Source: JACCVL01 sp038233135
GTDB taxonomy: Bacteria > Actinomycetota > Actinomycetes > Propionibacteriales > Nocardioidaceae
Direction of reading: 5' to 3'
Length of the DNA: 7,629 nt
Assembly: GCA_038233135.1 (NCBI GenBank)
Contig: JBBSMN010000148.1
Location: 1-7,629, forward strand
Shown: piece after piece, positions 4,792 through 7,629 of the stretch
How positions within the stretch are numbered: position 1 is the first letter of the stretch
Layout of the letters: each line of letters begins with the position of its first letter
Made by a program: the position numbers and the translations under genes
The notes under the pieces: model-generated
Told to the model about the DNA's origin: nothing
The model's database searches: none
The model's input: the letters and a program-made list of their open reading frames with translations, nothing else

Positions 4792-6500
4792 CTCGCCACG
4801 TCGAGACGGGCGGTGTCGAGGCGGCGTACGGCGGCGCGCAACGCCTGCGATGCGCCGGTCGGACCGGCGTGCTCCTCGAGGACGGCGCGGAACCGGTCAC
4901 GTTCACCTGCCAACAGAACCTCGGTGCGGGTCAACAGGTCGGCGTGCGCGCGGTCGGCGAGACGGCGCACCGCCTGGTCGCCGAAGACCGCCTCGAGCAC
5001 CTTCTGGGCGAGCAACGCGGTGCCGCCCGCGACGCCCGCCTCACCTCCGGTCAAACCGGCGGTGTGCACGAAGACGACGACCATCAGCGCGACGCCGAGA
5101 CCGTTGATGCCGTACGCCAGCACCCGGGCAGTGGCGCGCTTGTCGGCACCCTCCTTGCGGACCAGGTCGACGATACCGCCCTGCCACTCGCGGACGGCCT
5201 GCTCGGACGCAGCACCGAGACCGCGCGAGGCGCGTCCCAGCTGCGGCGCCCGGCGCAGCAGCGACCGGCCGGCCGCGCTCGCGTCCCAGCTGGCCGCACA
5301 TCGCTCGGCGGCGCTCTCTGCCTGCTCCACGATGAGCGTGTGCAGGCCGTGCTGCACCGCCTGCTCGACCGGGGCAGCGGGCGCCTTGCGGCCGGTGGCC
5401 GCGGCCAGCGCCCAGTCGCGCAACCGGCCGACCCGCAGCTCCAGCTTGCGGGTGAGCTGACCGGCCCCGACGAACTCCTGCCAGCGGGTCAGCACCTCTC
5501 CACGCAGCAGGGAACCATCACCGGTGCTGCGCCGCACCTCGGCGAGGGCCTGCTGGTACGACTGCGTCACGTCGCCGTGCAGCCGCTCGGCCGCCGCCTC
5601 CTGATCCTCGACCACACCGGCGAGCCGCCCGCCGCCGTGCACCAGCTGCCGTACGGCTCCGCTCAGGGTCTGCTGGATGATGTCGGCCCGCCTGGCGGCG
5701 TCCGAGGCGATGTCGCTGAGCCACTCACGGACGTCCGCCACGACGGCGCGCGGCAGCAGGCCCTCATCGTCGACGGTCGACTCCGGCACCGCGAACAGCT
5801 TGGCGTCGCGCAGGCCGTGCTGGGCCAGCAGCTGGGCCAGGTGCGCCTGGACCTCGACCAGTGCCGACGGGTCGGTGCGGTCCAGGACGATCGCCAGGGC
5901 CGTGCTGCGCTCGGCCGCGGTCTGCAGGAAGCCCCACGGCACCTGGTCGGCATAGCGCGCCGCCGACGTCGTGAACAGCCACAGGTCGGCCGCGGCGAGC
6001 AGCTGGGTGGCGAGCTCCCGGTTGGCGCGCTCGATCGAGTCGACGTCGGGGGCGTCCAGCAGCGCGAGCCCGGCCGGCATCCTTGCCGATGCCACCAGGT
6101 GCAGCGCCCCGACGTCGGTCGAGGGCGCGGACGTGCGCGCGAGGTCGGGCAGGATGCGGTCGGGGCCGAACCAGTGGGTGTCTGCGGGGTGGTGCACGAG
6201 CACCGGGGATCGGGTGGTGGGCCGCAGCACGCCGGCCCGGCTCACGGGGCGGCCGATGAGCGAGTTGACCAGGGTCGACTTGCCGGCTCCGGTGGAACCG
6301 CCCACCACCGCCAGCAGCGGCGCGTCCACCTGCTCGACCCTCGGGACGACGTAGTCGTCCAGCTGGGCCACCATCTCGTCGCGGGCACGTCGGTCCGCCG
6401 CCGCCTCGGGCACGTCGAGGCCCAGCGGTGCCGCGCGCAAGGCGTCGCGGAGCCCGGTCAAGGCGGCGTGCAGGTCGGGTGCGGCCGTCGTCGAGGTCAC
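4788..6500 (-). CDS. Dynamin-like GTPase, first of a pair, with altered G4 motif
   Basis: About 570 residues. The GTPase domain has G1 GSTGAGKS (68-75), RPTT (93-96) and G3 as DAPDVDS (149-155). The expected G4 position reads DRTD (207-210), where NKxD would be normal. A long helical middle region leads to a hydrophobic segment at about 462-483 and a Gly/Ala-rich one at 488-507, then a charged helical tail. I chose GTG 6500 because GGAGG (6512-6508) sits seven bases upstream; ATG 6527 would add nine residues (MRAADGGGV) but has no ribosome site. The gene is clearly a paralogue of the downstream GTPase: both have D-x-P-D-x-D-S followed by an AADL/HADL strand and a KYAD/RYAD motif. The 4-nt overlap implies balanced production and probably a hetero-oligomer, as proposed for other paired bacterial dynamin-like proteins. 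Its function here is unproven. Confidence 0.85.
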   Translation of the reverse strand: MTSTTAAPDLHAALTGLRDALRAAPLGLDVPEAAADRRARDEMVAQLDDYVVPRVEQVDAPLLAVVGGSTGAGKSTLVNSLIGRPVSRAGVLRPTTRSPVLVHHPADTHWFGPDRILPDLARTSAPSTDVGALHLVASARMPAGLALLDAPDVDSIERANRELATQLLAAADLWLFTTSAARYADQVPWGFLQTAAERSTALAIVLDRTDPSALVEVQAHLAQLLAQHGLRDAKLFAVPESTVDDEGLLPRAVVADVREWLSDIASDAARRADIIQQTLSGAVRQLVHGGGRLAGVVEDQEAAAERLHGDVTQSYQQALAEVRRSTGDGSLLRGEVLTRWQEFVGAGQLTRKLELRVGRLRDWALAAATGRKAPAAPVEQAVQHGLHTLIVEQAESAAERCAASWDASAAGRSLLRRAPQLGRASRGLGAASEQAVREWQGGIVDLVRKEGADKRATARVLAYGINGLGVALMVVVFVHTAGLTGGEAGVAGGTALLAQKVLEAVFGDQAVRRLADRAHADLLTRTEVLLAGERDRFRAVLEEHAGPTGASQALRAAVRRLDTARLDVAR

Positions 6501-6504
6501 CACG

Positions 6505-6512
6505 CCTCCTCC
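6505..6512 (-). promoter_or_regulatory. Ribosome binding site deciding the first GTPase start
   Basis: GGAGGAGG on the minus strand lies inside the reading frame that would begin at ATG 6527. It is correctly spaced (seven bases from 6508) for GTG 6500, or four bases from GTG 6503, which makes the longer start unlikely. Confidence 0.7.
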
Positions 6513-6601
6513 GTCGGCTGCCCGCATGCTTGCAGCACCGGGCCCACGGCCTGATCGCTGCGCGGTTTCAGGCTAGACGAGCGGGCCCGCCCGGTGGGGT
6601 C

Positions 6602-6629
6602 GCACGCGCCCGCCGGCGACGTCGCGTGC
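6602..6629. terminator. Hairpin between the small membrane protein and the GTPase pair
   Basis: GCACGCG (6602-6608) and CGCGTGC (6623-6629) are perfect 7-base arms around a 14-base GC-rich loop. The hairpin is just downstream of the small gene's stop (6654) and about 100 bases before the GTPase start. It could be a weak terminator without a U tract or simply GC-rich chance. The 6501-6653 gap shows no further gene. A TAGCCT at 6575-6570 is a weak -10 candidate for the GTPase pair, without a convincing -35. Confidence 0.25.
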
Positions 6630-6653
6630 CGGCCAGAGTGCGGGTCTGGGGTC

Positions 6654-6827
6654 TCAGGGCTGGTCGCGGTGGGTGTCCTGCGTTGCGGGACCCATCCGGC
6701 GCTCGGCGTCGGCTCTGCGCTGACCGCTCAGCCGCGCCGCCACGTACAGCGCCGCCCCGAGAAGCACCAGCACAAGCAGACCGGCGAAGAAGAGCGCCGG
6801 CATCGTCATCGACGTGAACATCTCCAT
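6654..6827 (-). CDS. Small single-pass membrane protein, 57 residues
   Basis: MEMFTSMTMPALFFAGLLVL begins a short protein with one strong hydrophobic helix at about residues 10-31. A charged, hydrophilic tail follows (RLSGQRRADAERRMG...). The ATG at 6827-6825 is preceded by GGGAGG (6839-6834) at six bases, a convincing ribosome site, so the longer in-frame start at 6890 is unlikely. The Arg-rich segment right after the helix predicts an inside C-terminus by the positive-inside rule. I do not recognise the family. It lies 89 bases after the FUSC-like gene and 153 bases before the GTPase pair on the same strand, so it could be an accessory subunit of either, or independent. Confidence 0.65.
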   Translation of the reverse strand: MEMFTSMTMPALFFAGLLVLVLLGAALYVAARLSGQRRADAERRMGPATQDTHRDQP

Positions 6828-6833
6828 GGTCGG

Positions 6834-6839
6834 CCTCCC
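6834..6839 (-). promoter_or_regulatory. Ribosome binding site of the small membrane protein
   Basis: GGGAGG on the minus strand, six bases ahead of ATG 6827. It supports a real 57-residue gene and excludes the longer version. Confidence 0.65.
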
Positions 6840-6916
6840 GTACGTGGCGTGTGCTGTGACGTGGCTAACACGGTACGCCGGCGCCGGCATTCCCCGAGCC
6901 CGTTGTGGCGGACCTA

Positions 6917-7629
6917 TCAGTCGAACAGGTCGTCGAGCTCGGCCGACGTGCTGCCGGTGGCGTGGAGCAGGTCGGCCACCAGCGCCCGGGTCTGCGCCAC
7001 GATCACCGTCAGTCCGAGCGAGGCATCGGCTGTCAGCACGCCGGTGACCTGGCGCGACACCCCGATCAGCGTCGCGCGCACCTCGTCGAAGCGGTGCTGC
7101 TCGGCAAGGTCGTCGGCGAACAGCCGTACGGCTCCGGCGAGCTGCTGCAGGGCCGGTGCCGCCGCGACACCGTCGGTGTGGCCGCGACGCAGCATGGTGT
7201 CGATGCGCCGGGTGAGGACCCGCGCATCGCGTACGGCGTAGTCGACGTAGCGCAGTGACCGGGTGTAGAGCAGCACGTGCTCACGCTGACGCCAGCGCAG
7301 CGGCGAGATGCGCGCCAGCTCCTGCGACGCGGCAGCGGTGTCACCGAGGCTGCGCAGCGGCCCCTCCAGTGCGCGGCTCTGCTGCAGCGCGGTCCACGCC
7401 ACCCCCGGGTCGCCCCAGCGCAACGAGGCGGCCGCAGCGCCGAGCAGGTCGGCGAGCTCGCCGAGCACGGCGCCCGCATCGCGTTGCAGCTCGTCGACCG
7501 GGTCAGGCGCCAGCGCAGTGCTGACGAGCAGGCCGACGGCACCGCCGATCAGCGCGTCGATGAAGCGGTCGACTGCGATCTGCTGGACGGTCGTCGCCAT
7601 CGGCTGGACGGTCACGAGCAGGATCGCCG
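6917..7629 (-). CDS. FUSC/aromatic-acid-exporter-like membrane protein, C-terminal part (cut by window edge)
   Basis: The last 236 residues of a protein that continues beyond the right edge; codons remain open to 7627, so the GTG at 7615 is internal. The visible part opens with a hydrophobic end of a membrane segment (AILLVTVQPMATT) and then DRFIDALIGGAVGLLVSTAL, a membrane helix. The R-x-x-D-x-x-x-GG-x-x-x-x-L pattern followed by a P-D-P turn is characteristic of FUSC (fusaric acid resistance-like) and aromatic acid exporter proteins. About 200 residues of Ala/Leu/Arg-rich soluble helices follow, as in the cytoplasmic tail of that group. The family role is efflux of small aromatic or organic acids; the substrate is unknown. 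The TGA stop at 6919-6917 is 89 bases before the small membrane protein gene. Confidence 0.75.
   Translation of the reverse strand, partial: AILLVTVQPMATTVQQIAVDRFIDALIGGAVGLLVSTALAPDPVDELQRDAGAVLGELADLLGAAAASLRWGDPGVAWTALQQSRALEGPLRSLGDTAAASQELARISPLRWRQREHVLLYTRSLRYVDYAVRDARVLTRRIDTMLRRGHTDGVAAAPALQQLAGAVRLFADDLAEQHRFDEVRATLIGVSRQVTGVLTADASLGLTVIVAQTRALVADLLHATGSTSAELDDLFD

Noticed and set aside
4869..6554. A 561-codon open frame on the plus strand, antisense to the first GTPase
   Set aside because: It mirrors a gene with clear GTPase motifs. Long antisense frames are expected in very GC-rich DNA, and its product has no recognisable domain.
6581..6590. Short palindromes GCGGGCCCGC (6581-6590) and GCGACGTCGC (6616-6625)
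   Set aside because: Ten-base GC palindromes are common by chance at this base composition, and no promoter or repeat copy is linked to them.

Overview
The window is very GC-rich, with a strong preference for G or C at third codon positions, several GTG starts and GGAGG-type ribosome binding sites. This points to a high-GC actinobacterium. The genus cannot be told from the sequence. No RNA gene, CRISPR array, insertion sequence or phage gene is visible.

Left part (1-1419): the 5' end of an aldehyde dehydrogenase gene runs off the left edge on the minus strand. It is divergent from a LysR-type regulator on the plus strand. The 127-bp gap between them holds two clean dyads. One (473-497) has the exact T-N11-A geometry of a LysR-family box. 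It lies about 65 bp upstream of the predicted start of dehydrogenase transcription, so the regulator probably controls the dehydrogenase and itself.

Middle (1407-3103): an orphan, apparently cytoplasmic GH32 beta-fructosidase (sucrose/fructan hydrolase) is bracketed by copies of a palindromic repeat with the 14-mer TTTACGTGGCGCGC. One copy overlaps the LysR stop codon and two more follow it. A fourth, fully symmetrical copy sits between the convergent ends of the GH32 gene and the next minus-strand operon. The placement suggests bidirectional terminators or a small repeat family. A 39-codon stretch on the minus strand (1480-1599) may be the tail of a decayed gene.

Right part (3103-7629): everything here is on the minus strand. 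In transcription order it holds the C-terminal part of a FUSC/aromatic-acid-exporter-like membrane protein, a 57-residue single-pass membrane protein, and two translationally coupled, membrane-anchored dynamin-like/YfjP-like GTPases that overlap by 4 nt (GTGA). The two GTPases are diverged paralogues. They share a D-x-P-D-x-D-S version of the G3 motif, but the first has lost the normal G4 guanine-specificity motif. That suggests an asymmetric two-subunit GTPase system at the membrane. It is the most interesting element of the window.
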